Shown here piece after piece: positions 23,701 through 34,337 of a stretch of DNA of 64,000 nucleotides. Source of the stretch: Lichtheimia corymbifera B2541. Lineage: Eukaryota; Mucoromycota; Mucoromycetes; Mucorales; Lichtheimiaceae. The notes under the pieces were generated by a model. The model did no database searches and had not been told where the DNA came from. It saw only the letters and a program-made list of their open reading frames with translations. Within the stretch, counting starts at the first letter, position 1. Every line of letters begins with the position of its first letter. Location: positions 54,877-118,876 of the forward strand of contig JNEU01000814.1 of the NCBI GenBank assembly GCA_000697475.1, read 5' to 3'. Position numbers and translations under genes: made by a program.

Positions 23701-25840
23701 TGGAAACCGGCATATAACGCATGTCAACCTTGAGCTGGCTGCAGGGTTTGCCATTGTGCAGCAGATCCAAGTCACTTTGAAAAAAGACAATTTAGCCCAT
23801 CTCCTACCACGTGCTATTCAAGTATGTATACTTACAGGCCTTCCACACTGTAATCGACATCCGATTCCAATTCGCTTAGTTCAAAGTGTGCGCGTGCAAT
23901 ACGTCGATCCTTTGATCCGGTTTGTTGATTACGTAATTCAAGTGATAATGTCGAGCTGAGGTTGTTGAGCATCAAAAAGTGTGTCTCGTTCCAGCGAGGT
24001 TCAATGGTATTTTCTTGCACAGTGGATCGGCCTAATTCTTGTGCCTTATCAAGGTAAAAGCGAACATATGGATTCAAGGTGCCGGAGATATCTTTTGCAT
24101 TGATGGGAGTGGTGGAGTAAACGGTTACTGCCAAGATGCCATTGGCTTGAGCTATGCACCAAATAAAAGGTCAGCCATCATCCATGTGATGATCCTTTAC
24201 TACACTACTTACTAATATCCAATTCACCCGAAAAGAACTTGTCAACATCAAAGGCGAACACGTTGGGATAATACATCATTGGACCAAGGATGGCATGAAC
24301 CTGGTCGCGGACAAAGCTTTGAAGACCTGGAATCTATTTTCATTGACGTCGTGAATATGCATGCATCCAATGCCATTCAAATACTACTTACATTGGTGAC
24401 ATCAATACCAAAAGTTTCACCGCCAATAGGTTTGAGGACATAATCGAATTTGGGCTTTGAGAGGAAACAAGCTTCCACCAACTTGATATGAGGAAATTTG
24501 CTCATAAACTTGAGTTTGACACGCATCGAGCCTTGGAAACTCATATCTTCAACGAGGACTGGGATACCAGCACCAACCATGCCCTTGCCAAGACGAATGG
24601 TGAGAACGACTTTGGGATTGACCTTACGCTCAACTTGTTTCTTGGTCATATCTGACAAGTCATTGGGTCTAAAAGAGACGATCCAATCCATGCACTAAGG
24701 TAGGTGACACATGTTACACCATCATGCAAAATGTACGCCCGCACCTCTTTATGCCACCCAAACTTACCACTGTATCTGGTTCTGGTTCTGAGATGGATCG
24801 TACACTTTCCACGCGAAAAGGCTTTGTACCCAAGGTAAATGTTGTCAGCCGCACTGAATCGAGGAATCCGGGGAGATAATCCACCAAGTAGGTATCAATA
24901 TTTTCAATCACATAAGCACTCATGACAGGTTCGAAGATGAGCCAGAATCGTTCCAAAAAGTTATTGAGCCATTCAACGGTTTCTGCACCGGCTTCAGTGG
25001 ATCGTAGTCGAGTGAGCTCTCTATCAATGTCATCCCGTGCACCACGTTTGAATCGATCCGTGGTTGTCTTGTAGTAAGTAGCTATTATCATATAAAAAGT
25101 CAGCATTTCCACTGAGACATACGATAAAATATATACTTGCCTACAAAGAGACATCCAATACAAAAGGTGACAAATCCACCACCGATTCTTCCAAGACACC
25201 AAAAGACGGTACCAATGACAAAGATGACTGCAGTATTATTCCACCATCGATTGTAAAATAAGGTTGCCACAGCCTGTTCCAAAGGATCATCGAGCTTTTT
25301 TTCAGATGCTGCAAGTAAGGGAGGACCTCCAGGATTGGGTGTGCTTGAGAATGCTGTCCAACCCACTCGATACCATTCTGGGATACGTGATGAAGCTGTT
25401 GTTGTTGCTGCTGCTGCAGTACCAGATGCAGTGGAAGGAGTGCGAGGCGTACGAGGTGTTGTAGCACTACTGGGTTGTCGAACATGTGTCGTTTTGACGG
25501 GTGCAATAGGCTTTTTCTGTGCTGCTGTCAGGGCTTGTCGAATTTGATTCACGTCATTGGTGCCGAGTTCAGTATGAAGAGCACCACGCTTGTTGCCGAG
25601 GTTGCGGAAATCCGGCAAGAGGTCAGCTGGAATGGCGCGTTCAGCTTGGGCTCGTTTGGCTGTGGGACTTGAATGCGGTTGAAATGAATGAACCGGTGCC
25701 TCAGCTTCGCTTTTAATTTGCTCATGGACAATACGCGTGGTTTCTTGTTGACTCAATGGCACTGCATTGTCTACTTGTGGATTGCCGTTTTGCCCTGTTG
25801 TTGGTTCACCACCAGCACCAGCACCACTCGGCGTTTGCAT
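20795..25840 (-). CDS. Tricalbin: SMP-domain ER-plasma membrane tether with five C2 domains
   Basis: Eleven exons, 1482 aa: 25141-25840, 24768-25081, 24392-24694, 24213-24333, 23836-24151, 23653-23774, 23187-23597, 22782-23127, 21890-22724, 21080-21837, 20795-21017. A cytosolic, Pro/Ala-rich N-terminus is followed by an ER-inserting hydrophobic hairpin (about 198-235), an SMP lipid-transfer domain (about 260-480), and five C2 domains. Their starts are recognisable as GILAVTVYSTTPINAKDI, SGILRFTVNECRRL, VVRLTFWRARDLKNVEG, QLTVTLLDAKDLMAADKSG and TVSICLVEARSLRGVDKSG. The last two have DKSGTSDPYV, the Ca2+-binding loop type. Tricalbins/extended synaptotagmins tether ER to plasma membrane and move lipids (family knowledge). 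Intron 1 uses a GC-AG border (GCAAGT). Confidence 0.95.
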
Positions 25841-26854
25841 ATTGTGTAGTATAGACCCGTGCGGTGCGTGATAAAAGGGAAAAGAAATGACCCTGTTGCC
25901 GATAACCCGACGCTATTCTATGTATATCCTTACCACCTCCCCGTTATTTCTCCCATCCTATCATCATTCGTTTTCATATCCCCTTTAAAGTAATCGCCCT
26001 TGTAGTAGTAGTAGTAGTAAATGTATTATGTATTGACTATGAATGATAGCTAATTCCCAATTAGCCCATGAATAAAAATGGTCCCCTCCTGTTTGATGGT
26101 TCATTCACATTAATAGTTGTCTTCATTGTTCACATACTTAACCTAATCCTTTCCTTCCTTTCTTTTAACAAAGAGTCCCCACCACACTCAACATCATCAT
26201 TGTGGCGTCATGTGCACCCACTACCACAGCAGATTTATATATACACCCGACCCCAACTTCCTATTAAGCGATAAACCAGTTGACACACTACTCCATTGCT
26301 GTCAATCTTACACTTGCAACAATAAACAAATGCAAGCTTTGTTACAAATACAATATATCATATGATCCGTTCTACGTTACTCTGATGTAGGACCTTGAGC
26401 CGGTCTGGTGAATAAGGATCATTGTTGCTAAAGATAAAATGCAAGGTGGTTCTCATGTAAGTTGGTTGAGCATGAAGCACATTTGGATGAAGAAGGAACA
26501 TGATCCATGATTTGATGTAAACGTTGTATATGCTTCTTTATAATGGGTTTATGATACTACTCGAGTGCTGGTATGGTAGACTACAAAATCATTGTGCTTT
26601 GATGCGTACTATAGGACTGCATAAGAAATGGTCTACAAGATACACAATAAGACGTCATGCTTTTTCAGCATTGATACACTGACATGTTGGGCTATGAATA
26701 AAATGGGGTGGCAGAAGACATGTATTGTATGTATCGGTGGTGGAGGGCTGTGAGTGGATGATTGAATAGCGGAGAGCCGGAAGCTGTGAGTCAAATTGCC
26801 GAGTTGGATATGCAAGCCATTGCCCTTTCTTTTTCCATCCCCTAAAGAGATACA
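25841..26854. other. Divergent intergenic region, tricalbin / eS17
   Basis: One kb of AT-rich DNA between divergent starts, with a (GTA)n tract at 26001-26018. The final stretch before the eS17 ATG (26826-26842) is pyrimidine-rich, as in ribosomal-protein leaders. No gene is seen. Confidence 0.5.
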
Positions 26855-27529
26855 ATGGTAAGTGAGGGTGAGAGTGAGTGTGAGAGAAAAGAGAGAAAGG
26901 GTCCCAATAATGGATGGATCGATGGATCAATGGATGGATGTACTGATGAAGATTATGGATGATAGGGTCGCGTTAGGTAAACGGATGATATGCAATACAC
27001 AAGCGCATGCGTGAATTGGGATAATTGACATTTGCCACATTGTATTATAGAACCAAGACTGTCAAGAAGGCCTCCCGCGTCTTGATTGAGAAGTACTACC
27101 CTCGTCTTACTTTGGACTTCCAAACCAACAAGCGTATCTGCGATGAGGTTGCCATCATTCAGTCCAAGCGTCTTCGCAACAAGATTGCTGGTTTCACCAC
27201 CCACTTGATGAAGCGTATCTCCCGTGGTCCCGTCCGTGGTATCTCCTTCAAGCTTCAAGAAGAGGAGCGTGAGCGTCGTGATAACTACGTTCCCGAGTTC
27301 TCTGCTTTGGACACCTCGGCTATTGAGATCGATCCTGAGACCAACGTATGTATCATCATCATACAAAAAGAAAGTATCAATATTGACTCTCTCTCTTGTT
27401 ATATAATAGGAATTGCTCAAGTCCCTCAACTTTGAGAACCTTCCCGGTGTCCAGGTCACTCAACCTGTTACCGTCCAAGCTCAATCCGATGTCCGTCGTC
27501 CTCGTCGTGACAACCGTCGCCGCGATTAA
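26855..27529 (+). CDS. RPS17: 40S ribosomal protein eS17
   Basis: Four exons: 26855-26857 (ATG only), 26966-26976 (11 nt), 27051-27345, 27410-27529 (142 aa). The product begins [20 protein letters not shown], the universal eS17 start, and continues [20 protein letters not shown], then [17 protein letters not shown]. It is a structural protein of the small subunit head/beak region. The start codon stands alone before GTAAGT, and an 11-nt second exon supplies Gly-Arg-Val-Arg. This model is required to rebuild the conserved N-terminus, since exon 3 has no usable ATG near its start. A basic C-terminus ([11 protein letters not shown]) ends the protein. High expression is expected. Confidence 0.95.
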
Positions 27530-28213
27530 GTTAGTTCTCACTGAAATTTCAACACGAAAAACACCATTATCAGTGTGTGTATCAGCAAAAACATTTATAT
27601 TTGTGGATGGATCAGTGATGTTGGGGATCTTTATTTCGAGAATGGAAATGCCGGTCGTCTATGTACCTTGGATGCAGAATGCGTTAGTGTGCCAGTGCCA
27701 CAGGAACGTGTATCGTGCCACAGACTACAGAACCCCATGTGCTCCTCAGCAGATTTTCTTCACCAAAAGCACTATTGTGATATTGTTTATTCCGATGAAC
27801 TTATTCCCATGATGGCCCGCTTATATGCAATATGCATTGACCATTCATTGTATGTGATGGGTATTCATTGTGTTGCCCTTGGTTACCTAATTAGCAATGT
27901 ACAAAATAGGTATCTCCGATAACAATCGAGACCGGACGCAGCAGCAAATGGAGATGCCAAGTTTAAAAAGAGTCTTGATCACATCTTGGCCCATGGTTTG
28001 CCCCGGTAAGTAGAGCAACATAGCTGTGGCAAGGAATCGTGAAGTATAATAAAGCAAATCTTGTTGATAGGCTTGGCACGCACTTGAACCAAAAACAGCA
28101 AGGCGCCAAGACACCACATCCCAATGATGAATCATGCATCCGCAACCTATAAAAAGCTGGGTCATTCCTTGGTTCGTTTTACTGAACTCTCTCTTTTATT
28201 TTTCCTCACCCTG
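27530..28213. other. Intergenic, eS17 / PB1 gene
   Basis: 3' flank of eS17 and promoter of the PB1 gene. An open frame at 27575-27922 has no recognisable content and no splice support, so it is not called. Confidence 0.5.
28148..28155 (+). promoter_or_regulatory. TATA box of PB1 gene
   Basis: TATAAAAA lies 66 bp upstream of the ATG at 28214. It lies downstream of the alternative in-frame ATG at 28124, which argues for the shorter protein. Confidence 0.6.
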
Positions 28214-30073
28214 ATGGCTTCTTCATCTTTTTCATCAGGAAATAGCTATACATTCAAGGTGACGATCGGCAACGAAACACGTCGCTTTTCGTTACCCAAG
28301 AAATGCACTTCATGGCATACGCTTTGTGCTGTATTATGGTCATCATTCCAGAATCTCGACAACCAAAACGACTTGGTCCTTTATTATCGCGATAACGATC
28401 ACGATGTCATTACACTTTCGAGTGACATGGAACTTGCCGAGTTACTACGACAGCCTGAGGCAGTATCATTGAATTCGGTGGTACGACTTTATGGGGAACG
28501 ACGACAAGACGATGCAACCATGGCGTGGGTGTTTGCACCTGAAGAGGAGACGATGATGGGGCACAGCAATCCTTATGGTGACAACACATTAACGCCCCAT
28601 TTGGAAAAGGTTAATCAGGTGGACGGTGAACAACAACAACAACCGGCTATAGAAGCCGAGCAGCAGCAACAGCAACAACAACGTGATCCATTTGCAGCAA
28701 CGTTTGAACAACTGGGGCAGCTGATGGATCGTTTCAGGGACACAATCCAAGATAATCCCGAAGTCATGCGTGTCATGAGTCAAATGGCAAGCACGATTAC
28801 AACATCCATTTCAAACAATACTCGTATCAATCTAGCACCACTTGAAGAATGGCTTGAATCCCTCAGCCAACCAGAACAACAACCTGATGAAAACTTGTAT
28901 CCAATGCCATCTGAAAGACAGGAAGATGATATATGGATAACAAGAGCACAGCAACCACCATTTGAAGATCATGATCCACCAAGATATGAAGAACCCGCTG
29001 AACCATATCCACTCTACGATACCAAACCAGCAGTAGCAGAATCATCCACAAGAGGTGGTGGTGGTGATGATGCAATGTTTCCTCCTCAACATCCACCTCC
29101 GCCACCACCTCCACCTCCACCAGCACCAGCACCAATGTTTATGGAGTCCTCTCTTTATCCACCACCGCCCCCTTTCATTGGTCCATTATGGTCGCGTGTC
29201 TTGAGAACTGTAGGATCATCGCTTGGCTGGAACAATGGTCCACAACATCATTACAATGCAGCACGATATTATTCACCACCTATTCCTCATCCTCATCATC
29301 CACCACCTCCACCACCACCTCCACCAATGCCAATGCATCCACCACCACCACCACCAACAACACAAATGCCGGTACCACCTCCACATCCACATCCACGACG
29401 TTGGGATAGTGGTCGTCGTCATCATCATCACCGTCATCATCATCAACGCCGTGATGATCATCGATATCCATCACCTTTGCCTCATGATTTCGAACATGAT
29501 AATAGATGGGATCATCACCACCACCACCACCATCAGCATCCTCCTCCACATGGTTATGGCAAACATTATCATCATCATCATCATCCATCGTCAATGCAAC
29601 CTCCTTCATTTTCTCCTTTTGGTTCAGCAGCAGCAGCTTCATCATCCGCAGCAAGACATCATCACCACCACCCATGGTACAACAATGATCATCATGAATG
29701 TCGACATACACGATCTGAGTTGAAAAGGATGCGTAAGCAAGAAAGAAAGGAACGGCATCAGCTACAAAAAGAACGACGTGCTGAAAAGAAACGGATGCGA
29801 AAGGAAAAGCGTAGAATGAGACGTCAGGCTCGCAAAGATCGACGACGAGGTGATGTGGCGGATGGTTACGATTCAAGTACTAGTTCATCGTCTTCCAGCA
29901 GTAGCAGTAGTAGTAGTAGCAGCAGCAGCAGCTTATCACTGCTGTCATTGTCAGATGACGATCATGCGCACGAGGAACTTGCTTATCGTGTGGAACGACT
30001 ACGTGTCAACAACAATAATGACTCCCTCAACAAACCAGCTGTCGATATCAACAAAGAAAAGAAGCAACAATGA
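28214..30073 (+). CDS. PB1-domain protein with His/Pro-rich and basic regions
   Basis: Single exon, 619 aa. The N-terminal PB1 domain (about 10-105) starts YTFKVTIGNETRRFSLP and carries the acidic OPCA-type motif DNDHDVITLSSDMELAELL, so it should pair with a basic PB1 partner. Then come a Gln-rich stretch, a helix-like segment (EQLGQLMDRFRDTIQDNPEV), long polyproline blocks, and His-rich clusters (runs of 4-8 His at about 430-520). A Lys/Arg coiled segment (KRMRKQERKERHQLQ) and polyserine close the protein. It is reminiscent of NBR1/p62-type or scaffold PB1 proteins, but no ZZ or UBA domain is seen. The His clusters could bind Zn, Ni or Cu (inference). The ATG at 28214 is chosen because a TATA box lies at 28148; an in-frame ATG at 28124 is the alternative. 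Confidence 0.8.
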   Translation: MASSSFSSGNSYTFKVTIGNETRRFSLPKKCTSWHTLCAVLWSSFQNLDNQNDLVLYYRDNDHDVITLSSDMELAELLRQPEAVSLNSVVRLYGERRQDDATMAWVFAPEEETMMGHSNPYGDNTLTPHLEKVNQVDGEQQQQPAIEAEQQQQQQQRDPFAATFEQLGQLMDRFRDTIQDNPEVMRVMSQMASTITTSISNNTRINLAPLEEWLESLSQPEQQPDENLYPMPSERQEDDIWITRAQQPPFEDHDPPRYEEPAEPYPLYDTKPAVAESSTRGGGGDDAMFPPQHPPPPPPPPPPAPAPMFMESSLYPPPPPFIGPLWSRVLRTVGSSLGWNNGPQHHYNAARYYSPPIPHPHHPPPPPPPPPMPMHPPPPPPTTQMPVPPPHPHPRRWDSGRRHHHHRHHHQRRDDHRYPSPLPHDFEHDNRWDHHHHHHHQHPPPHGYGKHYHHHHHPSSMQPPSFSPFGSAAAASSSAARHHHHHPWYNNDHHECRHTRSELKRMRKQERKERHQLQKERRAEKKRMRKEKRRMRRQARKDRRRGDVADGYDSSTSSSSSSSSSSSSSSSSSLSLLSLSDDDHAHEELAYRVERLRVNNNNDSLNKPAVDINKEKKQQ

Positions 30074-30519
30074 CCTATACACTTTTATCGCTCTTTACCC
30101 CATGGATAGTCAACCATACTTTAGGATTTCATTTGTAAAATATATACTATATAAAAGGGTTATGCAGTTGTGATGTTACACAGAAACTTGGATCCAACGC
30201 AGTGTTATGAGAGGGTAAATCCAAACGCATGGGAATAATGATTTTGAACTACATCACCAACATTGACAAGGGACATTCGCTTGCTTGCATGCAACATGTG
30301 GGTGTGCTTTACGAATAGTAAGTTCATGGAAAGCCAAAGATGCATAATGAGCCGTGACTGTGCACGGACCATCGTAAAGCAACTCGAATTGTCAAAAGAT
30401 GTATGGGCTCGCATTCCTTTCCCCCTTTTTGTCAATACTCTCTTTTTCTTTTCTTCACCTCCCACCTCTTTTTACCTTGTAACAACAGCGTTTGGACCTT
30501 GATTTTTACTGTGCCAAGC
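30074..30519. other. Intergenic, PB1 gene / CCCH gene
   Basis: 3' flank of the PB1 gene, then a pyrimidine-rich stretch (30412-30478) just before the CCCH gene. The last ~120 bp are open in the CCCH reading frame but precede its first good ATG. Confidence 0.5.
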
Positions 30520-32246
30520 ATGCTTTCCCATGCGAATGCATCATCTTTGGATACTACAACTACTACTGCTACTCGACGATGTTTTGCGGATACTCACAAT
30601 CAACAACAAGATGACGCTTGTAAAGAGCCAAATCGACATCCCTGGTATTTTGATGGTTCGGGGCAACTTGTTAGCCCAAAAGGAGCCTGCTATACTATTG
30701 CTCCCTCCATTCTCAAGTCGCAGTCTCATGATGCATTCAGCTACAACAAGCCCCCTTCTACTACTACAACACTTACTTCGGTAACGTCGTCATCATCCTT
30801 TCAGTGTGGTCAACCCAACAGCAAGGAGCATGATCATGATTATGGACAACAACAACAACACCCTATGACAACAAGCCGTGCTATTAGTAGTGGTGGTGGT
30901 GATAAAGAAAAACAAGAGGATGGATCTCCTGGTAGTACCACCCATGCTCAGCATCCTCTTCATCAACCCCCTCATCAATCACATCGCAAAAAGAGGTCCC
31001 GCCGGTATCGCGGAAGAAAAGGTATATAAAAACGAGATTTTTCTTTTTGTGGTTGTAACCGATGCGAGTTTGATTTCCCATTCTCACACTTATTATTTCC
31101 ATGCATGCATCAGGCAACAGCAAGGATACCAAGGAAAACAATGCTGAGATTGATACCACCAAAACCTTACCCTCACCATCACCCCAACACTCATCTTCGA
31201 CTACAACTACGACTGCTACCAATACTACTACGGCAGATCAGCTGACGTCGCGACTGCGGTCACTCTCAATGTCTTCTTCCACCACCAGTTCATCACCAGC
31301 AGCACTCCCAACATTGTCATTAAGTAACACCACAATGAATCAATCAAGCTATACGGGATGCACTTTTGATCAAATCTTTTTTTCAGCAGCTGTGGATATG
31401 GAAGAAGGCAATGTCGGCAACTGCGGAATAGATGATCGGAAACATTCCGAGCTGGGTGGATCACATGAAAGTAGTAGCACGCAACAACAACAGGCAAAAA
31501 GCAACATCACCACAGAAAAGAAACAGCGTTTATACAAGACTGAGCTTTGTCGTAATTGGGAAGAGCTTCGAATATGTCGGTAAGTCTATTATTTGTGCTT
31601 GTGTGGACATGTTGATCCTATTGTTAACGAGCAAAAAAATAGGTACGGTGACAAGTGCCAATATGCGCACGGACAGGACGATCTACGTGATGTGGAAAGG
31701 CATCCCAAATACAAGACACAAGTATGCCGTACGTTTTATCAAACAGGTACCTGCCCTTATGGAACACGATGCACCTTTCGCCATGATGAAAATGGGTTGC
31801 TTCCTTCTGCGGCCTTGCTTCAACAACAACAACGACCCCAATTACACCAACCAAAGCTATTTCATCATCATCGCAATAATCGCACTTGTACATATATGAC
31901 CCCAGCAGCTTGGATGACGACGACGATGGCGACCCATGCCGATGCAGCACAGGTACCACCTTCTGACAGTTATAATAACAACAGCGTCCTCCTTTCTTCC
32001 GATGCCGAAAGCTTATTGCCGACCGGGCTCTTGAGCGACCTGGATGAACCACCATCGCATATTCGACCACCCATAGTAGGTTCGATGATGTTACCTTGTA
32101 TCCCATCATCACTGGTTTTTCAACATGGACATCAACCCCATCCACAATTCAACCATAATATTTGGAAACAGCATCAACGCAATGACAATAGCACTACCAC
32201 TACCACCACCACCTCCTCTTCTTCTTTCACCCCTTCTTTTCTTTGA
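30520..32246 (+). CDS. Tandem CCCH zinc-finger protein, tristetraprolin (TTP/ZFP36)-like
   Basis: Three exons: 30520-31021, 31114-31579, 31643-32246 (523 aa). Two CCCH fingers, each Cx8Cx5Cx3H: Cys313/322/328-His332 and Cys351/360/366-His370, each preceded by YKTEL or YKTQV, with exactly 18 residues between fingers. That is the geometry of the TTP family, which binds AU-rich elements (UUAUUUAUU) in mRNA 3' ends and recruits deadenylases (family knowledge; Cth1/Cth2 in yeast act in iron regulation). The flanks are low-complexity Ser/Thr/Gln/His. An intron splits the first finger just after Cys322. TTP-type function is well supported; the mRNA targets are unknown. Confidence 0.92.
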
Positions 32247-32421
32247 AATGTCTTCATTGTTTGGATTGCCCAGCCATTATCAATGGCTTTTCTTGCCATT
32301 TCTTTTTATCTATACACAGCAACCACCGATCTAACTTTATTAGCTTGCACCTGGATCAAGTACTCTTCTTGCAAATGTCCTTTGTTGCCCTTCCTTATAT
32401 ATCATTCTTGCAGACAGACAG

Positions 32422-32453
<32 letters not shown>

Positions 32454-32750
32454 TATCCTCCACTATTTTGCTCTCTTTTCTTAAATATGAAACAACAACT
32501 GGGGATCTCCTCATGATGACTTTTAACAACTGAAACATGTTACATGTATTGTTTTATGGCTTCCTCAGAGTCAATAATCAGTAGGCACACACGATGATGA
32601 TAGGATCAATGAAAACAAGGTTTATTGTTACAATGGCCTATGTTGCATGTAATAAATCGTCCCTCAACGCAAAGATGTCGAGTTGTATTATGCTCTTGGG
32701 TAATCTTTATTGTCAGTAGTGTAAAAAAAAAGTCGCATGTCGAAAAGATA
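32247..32750. other. Intergenic, CCCH 3' / Sds3-like 3'
   Basis: Convergent gene ends, with a (CA)n microsatellite at 32422-32448 in the probable CCCH 3' UTR. No gene is seen. Confidence 0.5.
32422..32448 (+). repeat. (AC)n microsatellite
   Basis: Thirteen AC dinucleotides in a row, downstream of the CCCH gene stop. Confidence 0.85.
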
Positions 32751-34337
32751 TCATTTTGACGCTGCTTTCATCAGAGCATACTCTTGATCCAATTCATCCT
32801 CTTCCTTTTGTGATGTAGTCCCATTGATACCGACAGGATGACTCGGTCTTGCTATCATCATCATCATCATCGATGTTAATAAACGATCCCGGCTATATAT
32901 CTCTTATCCACATTTACCTTGCCGTCGTCGCGAATTTTCATGGCGTGAAGGTGATCCAGAGGCGTGATTCCGGTCGGGATGTCGTTTTCGAAGATTGCGT
33001 TTAGAATGGTGAATACGATGATAGGCATCACGAAAGAGATCCTTGACATCCAATCCATGGTCTCGATCATCACGCACCAACTTCCTGCGATCATCAATGG
33101 CAGCCATGATGGTTTCATGTAATGATTGTCGCTCAATTTCATAGTCTTGTTCTGCTGCGTTCATATCCGTTTGGTACCGGTGCTTGATACTTGCCACCTT
33201 ATAGTCGTACATGCATTGGGCATCTGAAATGGTGATTTCTCGCTCTTTTTCAAGGTCGGCTAGTTCATCCATGAACACTTCATGGGTCCCTATAGATTGG
33301 ATGGATGGATGAATACCTGCAATCATCATCATCATCATCACCCACCCCATTTACCTTCTTGGATAGTACGCAACTCTTCTTGGAGTGATTGAAGCTTGTT
33401 CCGATAAATACTAAACCACACCCCCCAAATAAAGGATCAGCACATGACCTAAATCCCCCAACTCTATGCGCCATTGAAACTTACACAGTGCTGTGTTCCA
33501 TAAATTCTCCATTCATGGTGATCATCAATTCATTGCATTCACGTAACTTCCTCATGGTCTTGCTTTGATATACATCGGGTGCCTCTGTATATAATACCTT
33601 ATCAATGAATGATCCATGCACATATATAATGCTTTACCTTGATCCCATTGGGAATGGTATGGGTCATAATCATATACTGTAGCTGGTTGTGGTGGTTGTG
33701 GTGGAGGAGTATGCCATACAGTGGAAGCAGTGGATCTTGTAGTAGTAGTACCTCCTCCTCCAGAGACTGGTTGTTGTTGTTGAGGGATATCATCGCGCCA
33801 TTTTGGAGGAGGAGGTCGAAACGGAGATGAATGCATAGAATATGGTTGGGAATGATTTACTGTGGCGGTAGTTGTTGTAGTGGGTGGTGGAGCTGGTGAA
33901 GACATGTAAGGAGGTGGTGGAAGCATGGATGATGATGATGATGATGTTGTTGTTGTACCTGTGACAGTTGTAGATGGCGGTGGAGGATGATGAGGATGAT
34001 GCATAGTAACACTACTTGCAGGAGGCGGTGGTGGTGGAGGATGATGATATGGATGATGACGATGATGATGAGGAGGAGGAGGTGATGATTGTCGATAATA
34101 AGGTAATGGAGGGCGTTGTTGTTGGCTATCACGTCTTGTATCCAACGGAGGAGGCGTGTGTAGTTCATGACGATATTGTAATGGCGACTGTTGTTGTTGA
34201 GGATTGCTGCCCATGGCCGAAGTTGGACCCGAGTATTGAGGCGGCGGTGGTGGTGGAGGCAATCCCGATGGTGGGACTGGTGGGACATGGGCATCAGCAC
34301 CTGCTTGAGCTACGATGTATCCAAACTGAGGAAGCAT
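32751..34337 (-). CDS. Sds3/BRMS1-like Rpd3L histone deacetylase subunit
   Basis: Five exons: 33638-34337, 33485-33584, 33355-33410, 32918-33289, 32751-32851 (442 aa). Residues 1-233 are a Pro/His/Gln-rich low-complexity extension starting MLPQFGYIVAQAGADAH. The Sds3-type core follows: IYRNKLQSLQEELRTIQEG, then FMDELADLEKEREITISDAQ, YKVASIKHRYQTDMNAAEQD and YEIERQSLHETIMAAIDDR. This is a long coiled coil of the kind through which Sds3/SUDS3/BRMS1 dimerise and hold Sin3 and Rpd3 (family knowledge). A basic segment (HHSKRNLRKRHPDRN) and a short acidic C-terminus end the protein. A Cti6-like gene in the window encodes another subunit of the same complex. Confidence 0.85.

Noticed and set aside
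28124..28213. Upstream ATG extension of the PB1 protein with a hydrophobic segment (signal-peptide-like)
   Set aside because: The TATA box at 28148 lies downstream of that ATG, so the shorter start at 28214 is more likely.
29280..29876. Long antisense open frame opposite the PB1 gene
   Set aside because: It mirrors the His (CAT/CAC) and Pro codon repeats of the real gene and reads as low-complexity Val/Asp; no domain or splice signal.
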